A DNA stretch of 5,612 nt from SCGC-AAA252-I15 sp043822165. Its GTDB lineage: Archaea > Altiarchaeota > Altiarchaeia > IMC4 > SCGC-AAA252-I15. The stretch is taken from NCBI GenBank assembly GCA_043822165.1, contig JBDRCA010000009.1, positions 1 through 5,612 of the forward strand, read 5' to 3'. This document shows, in pieces, positions 1 through 5,612 of this stretch. The position numbers and the translations under genes are program-made. Each line of letters begins with the position of its first letter. The first letter of the stretch is position 1. Below the pieces are notes generated by a model, which was not told the DNA's origin, searched no databases, and saw only the letters and a program-made list of their open reading frames with translations.

Positions 1-1720
1 CCGTGCAGTAGTCGAACTCGATGCCCTGACCTATTCGTATGGGGCCGGCGCCGAGTATTATGACCTTCTTTTTCCCGGTCTTTTTTACGTCTGACTCTGA
101 CTCGTAGGAGGAATAATAATACGGGGTCTTAGCCTCGAACTCGGCGGCGCAGGTGTCGACCATCTTGAAGACTGAACAAGACCTCCTCTTCTTCCTCCCG
201 CGACGAAGCTCTGCTTCCGGCTCCCCTGTCAGTTCCGCAAGCTGCATGTCAGAGAAACCCAGCCGCTTAGCTTTGTCCAAAACCTGGCCACCAACGGGGC
301 CAGCCGAGAGGGTTGCCTCCATGGCAAGGATGTTTGAGAGTTTGTCGAGGAACCATTCGTCGACTTTGGTTATGTCATGTATCTCGTCTACGGTGAAGCC
401 TGCCTTCAAGGCATCGTATATGTAGTAGAGGCGCAAGTCGGTCGGCTTTGCAAGGAGAGTCCTAAGCTTAGTCTTGTCTTTGAGGGGCTTGCGTTTTCTG
501 CAGCATATTCCGGAGTAGCCGATGTCAAGGGAGCGGATTGCTTTTTGGAGGGCTTCCTCGAATCGTCTGCCTATGCCCATGACTTCACCTGTCGAGCGCA
601 TTTCGGTGCCGATGACGCGGCCGAGTCCCTGGAATTTGTCGAACGGCCAGCGCGGTATCTTGACGACGACGTAGTCGAGGGCTGGCTCGAACATGGCGGA
701 AGTCTCCTTTGTGACTTCGTTTCTTATTTCGTCGAGCGTGTATCCTACCGCGATTTTCGCGGCGACCCGGGCTATCGGGTAGCCCGTGGCCTTGGATGCG
801 AGCGCTGAGGAACGGCTTACGCGAGGGTTTACTTCTATGACTTTGTAGTCGAATTTTTCTGGGTTCAGGGCGTATTGGATGTTGCAGCCGCCTTGTATTC
901 CGAGGGCGTCGATTATGTGGAATGCCGCGCTCCTCAGGCCCTGGTATTCTTCGTCGTTTAGTGTCTGGCTGGGGGCGACGACTATTGATTCGCCGGTGTG
1001 GATTCCCATGGGGTCGAAGTTTTCCATGTTGCAGACGGTTATGCAGTTGCCGGCGGCGTCGCGCACTACCTCGTATTCGATTTCCTTCCACCCGCCGACG
1101 TATTCTTCGACCAGTACCTCATGGTTCCTGCTCTTCATTATTCCGCGCTCAACTATCTCTATGAACTGGTGCTCGTTGAAGGCGATTCCTCCGCCCGTGC
1201 CACCCAGAGTGTACCCGGGGCGTATTATCGCAGGGTAACCCGTCTTTTCGACAAATGCGAGGGCGTCATCCAGATTTTTGACCGCCTTGCTCAAGGCGAT
1301 AGGCTCGTGAATCCTCTTCATAAGCTCGGCGAACTCTTCGCGGCCCTCGCCCATCTTGATTGAGTCGATTGAGGTTCCGAGAACCCGCACAGAATACTTG
1401 TCGAGTATTCCCAAATCGTAGAGTTCGGTCGCAAGATTCAAGCCCGTCTGGCCCCCCATAGTCGGGAGAATCCCGTCTGGGCGCTCTTTTTCTATTATCT
1501 TCTCGATTATGTCTGCGCGAAGAGGCTCAAGATACACTATGTCGGATATGTCTAGGTCGGTCTGGATGGTTGCGGGGTTGCAGTTGACTAGAACCGTCGT
1601 TATGCCTTCCTCGCGAAGCGACAGGCACGCCTGGCTGCCGCTGTAGTCGAATTCGGCGGCCTGCCCGATGCGTATGGGCCCGCTTCCCACAACCAGTACT
1701 TTATCTAATCCTTCAATCAT
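1..1720 (-). CDS. carB: Carbamoyl-phosphate synthetase large subunit, N-terminal 573 residues (cut by the window edge)
   Basis: The large synthetase subunit uses ammonia delivered by CarA, bicarbonate and two ATP to make carbamoyl phosphate in the cytoplasm. Reading from ATG 1720-1718, the frame stays open to position 2. Visible in order: dinucleotide-like start with IRIGQ (16-20), TMGGQTG (87-93), an ATP-grasp with Arg127, Arg167 and GGTGGG (173-178), metal and ATP ligands in EVNPR (Glu296, Asn298, Arg300), MRSTGEVMGIGR (374-385), the oligomerisation domain (about 400-545), then VDTCAAEFEAKTPYY (521-535) and a second IRIGQ (561-565) opening the repeated half. Families run to about 1,070 residues, so roughly half is present; the missing part should hold the carbamate-phosphorylating ATP-grasp and the C-terminal allosteric domain. 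Translating the whole stretch by hand shows no frameshift. The start overlaps the carA end by 8 bp with no clear Shine-Dalgarno, suggesting translational coupling. One oddity is a strongly basic stretch at 506-513. Confidence 0.96.
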   Translation of the reverse strand, partial: MIEGLDKVLVVGSGPIRIGQAAEFDYSGSQACLSLREEGITTVLVNCNPATIQTDLDISDIVYLEPLRADIIEKIIEKERPDGILPTMGGQTGLNLATELYDLGILDKYSVRVLGTSIDSIKMGEGREEFAELMKRIHEPIALSKAVKNLDDALAFVEKTGYPAIIRPGYTLGGTGGGIAFNEHQFIEIVERGIMKSRNHEVLVEEYVGGWKEIEYEVVRDAAGNCITVCNMENFDPMGIHTGESIVVAPSQTLNDEEYQGLRSAAFHIIDALGIQGGCNIQYALNPEKFDYKVIEVNPRVSRSSALASKATGYPIARVAAKIAVGYTLDEIRNEVTKETSAMFEPALDYVVVKIPRWPFDKFQGLGRVIGTEMRSTGEVMGIGRRFEEALQKAIRSLDIGYSGICCRKRKPLKDKTKLRTLLAKPTDLRLYYIYDALKAGFTVDEIHDITKVDEWFLDKLSNILAMEATLSAGPVGGQVLDKAKRLGFSDMQLAELTGEPEAELRRGRKKRRSCSVFKMVDTCAAEFEAKTPYYYSSYESESDVKKTGKKKVIILGAGPIRIGQGIEFDYCT

Positions 1721-2807
1721 TCAATTTTTTTATGAACTCGTCGAACAGGTAATAATTGTCCCACGGCCCGGGATGAGCCTCGGGGTGATACTGGACGCTA
1801 AACACTGGGAGACTCTCGTGGCGGACTCCCTCAACCGTCCCGTCGTTTACGTTAACGTGAGTAACGGAAAGTTCCGTGCCCTCAAGGCTTTCAGAGTCGA
1901 CCGCGAAACCGTGGTTCTGGCTCGTTATGTAGCAGCGCCTAGAAGACAAATCCTTGACGGGCTGGTTCGCGCCCCTGTGACCGAATTTTAGCTTAAACGT
2001 TTTGCCGCCGAACGCCAAAGACAACAGCTGGTTCCCGAGGCAAATACCCATTAAAGGCACCTGCTCGTCGCAAATCCTTCGAATCGTCTTGACGACATAG
2101 CCGACCCGCTCAGGGTCTCCGGGCCCGTTCGAGACGACGACACCGTCAGGATTCAAGTCAAGTATTTTAGAGGCAGACATATTTGCCGGAACCTGGACGA
2201 CATTCACCTTCCGGTCCACGAGACCGCGGATTATGCTCTGTTTCACGCCGCAGTCGATGAGCGCCACAGTCTTTTTCCCGCCCGCGTCGTGGCGAACCAC
2301 GTCCTTTGTCGAGACGAGTTCGACCAAATCCTTGTCGGATATCGACTCCAGCCGCGAAGCCTGCTCTTTGAGCCCGGGAAGCTCTTTTTTGTCGAACGGG
2401 GTTTTCAGTATTCCTTCGATGACGCCGTGGACGCGGATTTTCTTGGCTAGGAAGCGAGTGTCGACGCCTTGGATGCCGGGTACGCCGTATTCTTCGAGAA
2501 ATGTGTTTAGCGTCTTCACGGATTTGACGTGGCTTGGTTTCTCGCACAATTCCCCGACGATGAAACCTTCAGCTTGGACTCTAGCGGACTCAAACGATGT
2601 TTCGTCGATCCCGTAGTTTCCGATGAGCGGGTAAGTGGGCATGAGAATCTGGTAGCGGTAAGAAGGGTCTGTAAGGTATTCCTGGTAGCCTTCCATGGAA
2701 GTGTTGAAGACTACTTCTCCGCGGGTCACTCCTTCGGCCCCGAAACCCCTTCCTTCAACGAAAGTCCCGTCCTTTAGAACAAGAACACCTAATCTTTCAC
2801 GAGACAT
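1713..2807 (-). CDS. carA: Carbamoyl-phosphate synthetase small subunit (glutamine amidotransferase)
   Basis: This subunit hydrolyses glutamine and passes ammonia through a tunnel to CarB. It has 364 residues, slightly shorter than the 382 of E. coli. The N-terminal small-chain domain (about 1-135) contains FNTSMEGYQEYLTDPSY (34-50), TYPLIGNYG (58-66) and GVDTRFLAKKIR (114-125). The class I amidotransferase domain (about 178-360) contains NGPGDP (227-232), the nucleophile elbow GICLGNQ with Cys256, SQNHGFAVD (296-304), and SVQYHPEAHPGP with His341 and Glu343. The Cys-His-Glu triad is complete, so glutaminase activity is expected. ATG 2807 is chosen because the family-typical strand (LGVLVLKDGTFVEGRGFG) begins just after it; the only nearby upstream ATG is out of frame. 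No Shine-Dalgarno precedes the start, while an A/T-rich element lies about 25 bp upstream, fitting a leaderless archaeal message. It is first in the carAB unit and divergent from argHG. Confidence 0.97.
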   Translation of the reverse strand: MSRERLGVLVLKDGTFVEGRGFGAEGVTRGEVVFNTSMEGYQEYLTDPSYRYQILMPTYPLIGNYGIDETSFESARVQAEGFIVGELCEKPSHVKSVKTLNTFLEEYGVPGIQGVDTRFLAKKIRVHGVIEGILKTPFDKKELPGLKEQASRLESISDKDLVELVSTKDVVRHDAGGKKTVALIDCGVKQSIIRGLVDRKVNVVQVPANMSASKILDLNPDGVVVSNGPGDPERVGYVVKTIRRICDEQVPLMGICLGNQLLSLAFGGKTFKLKFGHRGANQPVKDLSSRRCYITSQNHGFAVDSESLEGTELSVTHVNVNDGTVEGVRHESLPVFSVQYHPEAHPGPWDNYYLFDEFIKKLND

Positions 2808-2828
2808 CTAAATACATTAACAGGAAAA

Positions 2829-2837
2829 GTTAAAAAT
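2829..2837 (-). promoter_or_regulatory. Possible TATA-like element for carAB
   Basis: Read on the minus strand this is ATTTTTAAC, centred about 26 bases before the carA ATG. An archaeal TATA box at that distance would start the transcript at or next to the start codon, which agrees with the lack of a ribosome binding site. The alternative is the palindromic ATTTAAAT at 2859-2866, which would give a leader of about 25-30 bases. The sequence alone does not decide between them. Confidence 0.35.
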
Positions 2838-2859
2838 CTGAATGCGAGACAAAGCCTTA

Positions 2860-2867
2860 TTTAAATA
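2860..2867 (+). promoter_or_regulatory. TATA-box-like element for argHG
   Basis: TTTAAATA is close to the archaeal TATA consensus and lies about 45 bases before the argH ATG. It predicts a transcript start near 2888-2892 and a leader of about 20 bases that would just include the GGTGG at 2895-2899. The core ATTTAAAT (2859-2866) is a perfect palindrome, so TBP could in principle bind in either direction. A second A/T-rich stretch (2881-2891) lies closer to argH and would instead give a leaderless message. Confidence 0.5.
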
Positions 2868-2894
2868 CCGTAGAGTGAAATAATTAAAAAATCG

Positions 2895-2899
2895 GGTGG
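2895..2899 (+). promoter_or_regulatory. Weak Shine-Dalgarno candidate for argH
   Basis: GGTGG ends nine bases before the ATG at 2909. It matches only part of the archaeal anti-Shine-Dalgarno (GGTG within GGAGGTGA), so it is a marginal site. It would be used only if transcription starts upstream, from the 2860 TATA-like element. Confidence 0.3.
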
Positions 2900-2908
2900 T
2901 TTGGAATC

Positions 2909-4240
2909 ATGACGAAACTGTGGGATAAAGGCATCTCTCTTAACGCGACCGTGGAAGACTACACGGTCGGAAACGACTACGTACTTGACAAGGATCTGTT
3001 AGCATACGACGTCGCAGGCTCCATCGCCCACGCCCGGATGCTTGGTAAAATCGGGGTCCTATCAGGAAGCGAAGTCACAAAGCTCGTCAAGGCGCTTAAG
3101 GAGATCACGGGTCTGCGCGAATTCGAAATCAAAAAACAAGACGAGGACGTCCACACAGCCATAGAGAACTACCTCGTCAAAAAACTCGGGGAAACCGGCA
3201 AAAAAATCCACGCCGGACGAAGCCGAAACGACCAGGTGCTCGTCGCAACCCGGCTCTACACCAAAGACCGGCTTATAGAGCTTATGGAATCCGCGGCATC
3301 GTGCGCGGAAACGCTCGGAAAATTCGCGGAGAAAAACAGGGACGTGCCGATTGTTGGGCGGACCCACACGCAAAAAGCCATGCCAAGCTCCGTGGGGCTT
3401 TGGGCGGGCGCGCACGCGGAAGCCCTCCTCGACGACTTGAAACTGCTTGAAGCAGCATACGAGCTCGCGGACCAGAACCCTCTGGGGAGCGCCGCAGCAT
3501 ACGGTTCGGCGCTGCCGATAGACAGGGAATACACCGCAAAGCTTTTAGGGTTCAGTAAAGTCCAAAACAACGTGCTTTACTGCGCGAACAGCCGCGGGAA
3601 AGTGGAGGCAGCAGTATTGTCGGCCTGCTCGCAGGTGATGCTTGATTTATCCCGGATTGCAGCGGACGTAATCTTTTGGAGCATCCCTGAGACGGGTTAC
3701 TTTAAGCTCCCGGACGAGCTTTTCTCGGGGAGCTCTCTTATGCCTCAGAAGAAGAATCCTTGCGCCTTGGAGTTGGCGCGGGGTAATGCTGCCGTCGTGT
3801 TCGGCTATCTCGCGCAGGTGTACGGGATTACTGCAGGGCTTATCTCAGGCTACAACCGGGATGTGCAGCTTACCAAGGAACCGCTCATGCGGGGTCTTTC
3901 CGTCACTAAGGCGACTTTGGGCGTGGTCGAGTTGACAATCAAAAAGCTTAAGGTCGACGAGAAGAAGTGTTTGGCTGCTTTTACTCCGGAAGTCTTTGCC
4001 ACAGACGAGGCCTTGCGGCTTGTAGGGCAGGGAGTCGCCTTTCGGGACGCCTACAAGCGGGTGGCAGGGAAAATAAAGAGCCTTAATGTGGAGGACCCGG
4101 TAAAAAACATTAAAGGCAAAAAGCACGCGGGAGCAACAGGCAACCTTGGTTTGAGCAGTCTTTTGAGGAAGGCGGTGCAGAAGAAGGCGGCTGCCAGGAA
4201 GGCTAGTAAGTCATTTAAGAAAAAATTGGAGAGCGTTTAA
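2909..4240 (+). CDS. argH: Argininosuccinate lyase
   Basis: ArgH splits argininosuccinate into arginine and fumarate, the last step of arginine synthesis, as a cytoplasmic homotetramer. The 443 residues match the usual 450-460. Fumarase/aspartase-superfamily marks are present: LWDKG and FTVGNDY-like YTVGNDY at the N-terminus (4-8, 18-24), AGRSRNDQV (102-110), GRTHTQKAMPSSVG with the conserved His153 (150-163), LPIDRE (202-207), and the flexible catalytic loop signature SGSSLMPQKKNP (273-284) carrying the catalytic serine. The family's typical N-terminus starts right at ATG 2909, so no earlier start is needed. The C-terminus is short and very basic: nine Lys or Arg in residues 421-440. Lysine codons switch from mostly AAA (16 of 21 in residues 1-250) to mostly AAG (18 of 25 afterwards). 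It is first in an argHG unit, divergent from carAB. Confidence 0.97.
   Translation: MTKLWDKGISLNATVEDYTVGNDYVLDKDLLAYDVAGSIAHARMLGKIGVLSGSEVTKLVKALKEITGLREFEIKKQDEDVHTAIENYLVKKLGETGKKIHAGRSRNDQVLVATRLYTKDRLIELMESAASCAETLGKFAEKNRDVPIVGRTHTQKAMPSSVGLWAGAHAEALLDDLKLLEAAYELADQNPLGSAAAYGSALPIDREYTAKLLGFSKVQNNVLYCANSRGKVEAAVLSACSQVMLDLSRIAADVIFWSIPETGYFKLPDELFSGSSLMPQKKNPCALELARGNAAVVFGYLAQVYGITAGLISGYNRDVQLTKEPLMRGLSVTKATLGVVELTIKKLKVDEKKCLAAFTPEVFATDEALRLVGQGVAFRDAYKRVAGKIKSLNVEDPVKNIKGKKHAGATGNLGLSSLLRKAVQKKAAARKASKSFKKKLESV
4228..4233 (+). promoter_or_regulatory. Ribosome binding site of argG inside the argH end
   Basis: GGAGAG sits in the last codons of argH and ends nine bases before ATG 4243. 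It is the clearest Shine-Dalgarno in the window. It supports ATG 4243 over the possible in-frame TTG and GTG starts closer to the PP-loop. A well-formed site at this internal gene, with weak or none at the first genes of each unit, is the pattern seen in archaea that mix leaderless and Shine-Dalgarno initiation. Confidence 0.6.
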
Positions 4241-4242
4241 GA

Positions 4243-5472
4243 ATGGATGCGAAGGAAATCGAGAAGAAGGTTTTGGATACACCAGTGCCAAAGGTTAAGA
4301 AAGTGTGCCTGGCATACTCTGGCGGGCTTGACTCCTCCCTTGGAGTGGAGCTGCTTCGGAGGATATACAAGGTAGACGAGATTGTTGCGATAAACGTGGA
4401 CATCGGCCAGGGCGAAGACGAGATAAAGGAAGGCAAGGAAAAAGCCAAAGCCTTGAAGATAGACCCCATCCACATCGACGCGAGAAAAGAATTCACTGAA
4501 AAATGGCTGCCTCTCGCGATAAAAGCCAACTCCAACTACGAGGGGTACCCGGTGTCAACGTCCATGACCCGCCAGCTCATCGCGCGCATCGTTGCCGAAA
4601 AAGGCGCTGAACTCGGATGCGACGGACTCATGGAGGGCTCGTCCGGAAAAGGAAACGACCAGTACAGGATGCACAACGTATTCAAGATGTTCGCGCCGAA
4701 CCTGAAAGTCCTCGTCCCCGTAAGAGACTTCGATTTGACCAGGGGCGAAGAAGAGGAACTGTGCAAGCTCTGGAAAGTCCCAGTAACCGAGAAGATAACC
4801 GGCGGAGACGACAAAACCATGTGGTGCCGCTCAATAGCATCGGGCGCAATCGACCTGAACCAGGAACTGCCAGACGACATATGGCTCTGGCTTGTCCCGC
4901 CAGAGAAGGCAGATGATAAGGGAGAGGAGATAACCATCGAGTTCAAGGGCGGGATTCCAGTAGCCTTGAACGGGAAGAAGATGCCTCTGTCTGAGCTTGT
5001 GCCAGCGCTCAACACGATTGCTGGAAGAAACGGAATCGGGAAAATAGACATGTTTGAAGACGGCATCATGAGCCTGAAAAGCCGCGAAATATACGAGGCC
5101 CCAGCCGCCCACGTAATACTTAAACTGCACAGGGACCTGGAGCAGTTCTGCCTCACGAAAGAGGAGATACACTATAAGATGGACGTTGACCGCCAGTGGG
5201 GATACATGACTTACTCTGGGATGTGGTATCACCCGTTGAAGAAGGCCTTGGACGCCTTCATCGAGGAAACCCAGGGCGTCGTAAACGGAAAATACAAGGT
5301 CAAGCTCTACAAAGGAAACATAGACATACTGAGCCGAGAATCCGAAACAGGCCTTTTCTCGAGAGAAATCCGCTCCATCAAAAGCCGCGGATTCGACCAG
5401 AGATGGTGCCAAAACGCAGCACGCGTGAGAGGCCTGCCATATGAGATACTCGCGAAAAGGGGGCTGAAGTAA
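4243..5472 (+). CDS. argG: Argininosuccinate synthase, divergent form
   Basis: ArgG condenses citrulline and aspartate using ATP (released as AMP and pyrophosphate), the step before ArgH. It has 409 residues, normal for the family. The N-type ATP-pyrophosphatase loop SGGLDSS is at 26-32, followed by NVDIGQGEDE (51-60), YPVSTSMTRQ (102-111; usual form YPLGTSLARP), GSSGKGNDQYR (132-142; usually with Thr before GKGND), RDFDLTRGEE (161-170), PVALNGKK (239-246), KSREIYEAPAA (279-289) and LYKGN (355-359). The full-length match makes the assignment firm. Against the common archaeal and bacterial form, the Tyr-Ser before the DxNL segment is Gly-Gly (187-188), the Asn of that segment is Thr192, and VENR reads FEDG (271-274). 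Ser197, Glu272 and Tyr284 remain. An 18-residue basic leader precedes the usual start; the Shine-Dalgarno at 4228 supports it. It lies 2 bp after argH and is probably cotranscribed and coupled. Confidence 0.94.
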   Translation: MDAKEIEKKVLDTPVPKVKKVCLAYSGGLDSSLGVELLRRIYKVDEIVAINVDIGQGEDEIKEGKEKAKALKIDPIHIDARKEFTEKWLPLAIKANSNYEGYPVSTSMTRQLIARIVAEKGAELGCDGLMEGSSGKGNDQYRMHNVFKMFAPNLKVLVPVRDFDLTRGEEEELCKLWKVPVTEKITGGDDKTMWCRSIASGAIDLNQELPDDIWLWLVPPEKADDKGEEITIEFKGGIPVALNGKKMPLSELVPALNTIAGRNGIGKIDMFEDGIMSLKSREIYEAPAAHVILKLHRDLEQFCLTKEEIHYKMDVDRQWGYMTYSGMWYHPLKKALDAFIEETQGVVNGKYKVKLYKGNIDILSRESETGLFSREIRSIKSRGFDQRWCQNAARVRGLPYEILAKRGLK

Positions 5473-5612
5473 AAAGTTAATCAGGAACTCGGCGACCTAA
5501 GAGGTACTCGGGGGAGTAGGATTTTCCTTCCGGGCATTCTCCAGCGCACACATGACTTGGAGGAGGGTAAGACACCATAGATTAGTCATTGTGCACGTAT
5601 CCGCCGAGCACA
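5473..5612. other. Downstream spacer with no supported gene
   Basis: No recognisable protein family or RNA gene is visible in these 140 bases. Three short open frames exist: a minus-strand 33-codon frame (5578 to 5477) with a CxxxC pair, a minus-strand frame open to the right edge that stops at 5497, and a plus-strand frame from ATG 5552 open to the edge. None has a ribosome binding site or family match that would let me choose, so none is called as a gene. The next gene probably begins or ends just beyond the edge. Confidence 0.5.
5505..5525 (+). terminator. Weak hairpin followed by four T, possible argHG terminator
   Basis: TACTC and GAGTA form a perfect 5-bp stem around a GGGG loop (5505-5518), followed by a TTTT at 5522-5525. 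It lies about 33 bases after the argG stop, a sensible place for transcription to end. The stem is short and the T run poor, and archaeal termination depends mainly on T-rich stretches, so this is only a candidate. Confidence 0.2.

Noticed and set aside
160..215. Frameshift in carB at the purine-rich tract
   Set aside because: Spacing between the flanking conserved motifs equals that of E. coli CarB, and the other two frames give poorer matches.
585..1091. 168-codon minus-strand open frame
   Set aside because: It is an Arg-rich out-of-frame reading of carB, whose true frame encodes the ATP-grasp motifs across the same bases.
998..1363. 121-codon plus-strand open frame and neighbours in the left third
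   Set aside because: All are antisense to the carB fragment, which continues in one intact frame from 1720 to the window edge.
1668..1991. 107-codon plus-strand open frame across the carA and carB junction
   Set aside because: It is antisense to the carA C-terminal domain with its catalytic His and Glu and to the carB start, and has no signal of its own.
2808..2908. Riboswitch, attenuator or small RNA in the divergent spacer
   Set aside because: At 101 bp with predicted leaders of at most about 25-30 bases, and with no stable stem-loop seen, there is no room or evidence for one.
4536..5156. 206-codon minus-strand open frame opposite argG
   Set aside because: It lies wholly inside argG on the opposite strand; the argG frame carries family motifs along its full length, while this one is Ser- and Pro-rich with no recognisable domain.
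4831..5412. 193-codon minus-strand open frame
   Set aside because: Antisense to argG with no family features; long shadow frames are common opposite genes with this base composition.
5552..5612. Plus-strand frame from ATG 5552 open to the right edge
   Set aside because: Only 20 codons are visible, with no Shine-Dalgarno before it and no recognisable sequence; it is also opposite another equally weak frame.

Overview
The window is a compact piece of a prokaryotic, most likely archaeal, chromosome. It carries two divergent pairs of core metabolic genes. The archaeal reading rests on a TTTAAATA TATA-like box ahead of argH, the absence of convincing bacterial -35/-10 promoters, and weak or missing Shine-Dalgarno sequences at the first gene of each unit. 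The CarA, CarB and ArgH proteins also look archaeal to me. The lineage below that (euryarchaeal or a DPANN-type group) cannot be settled from the sequence alone.

Layout. Positions 1-1720 (minus strand) hold the first 573 codons of carB, the large subunit of carbamoyl-phosphate synthetase, which runs off the left edge. Because no stop codon lies in the window, it is easy to miss in a simple ORF scan. Positions 1713-2807 (minus) are carA, the glutamine amidotransferase subunit, which overlaps the carB start by 8 bp. A divergent control region of 101 bp (2808-2908) follows. Positions 2909-4240 (plus) are argH, argininosuccinate lyase, and 4243-5472 (plus) are argG, argininosuccinate synthase, 2 bp downstream. 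The last 140 bp (5473-5612) hold no gene I can support; a weak hairpin and two short candidate reading frames lie there.

How they work together. CarA and CarB make carbamoyl phosphate from glutamine, bicarbonate and ATP. Ornithine carbamoyltransferase, not in this window, would turn this into citrulline. ArgG joins citrulline to aspartate, and ArgH splits the product into arginine and fumarate. Carbamoyl phosphate also feeds pyrimidine synthesis. Divergent transcription from one short spacer would allow shared control.

I see no new defence, mobile or signalling system, no structural RNA gene, no CRISPR array and no insertion sequence. The item most worth a second look is ArgG, which has lost several residues normally conserved around the citrulline pocket while keeping the ATP site.
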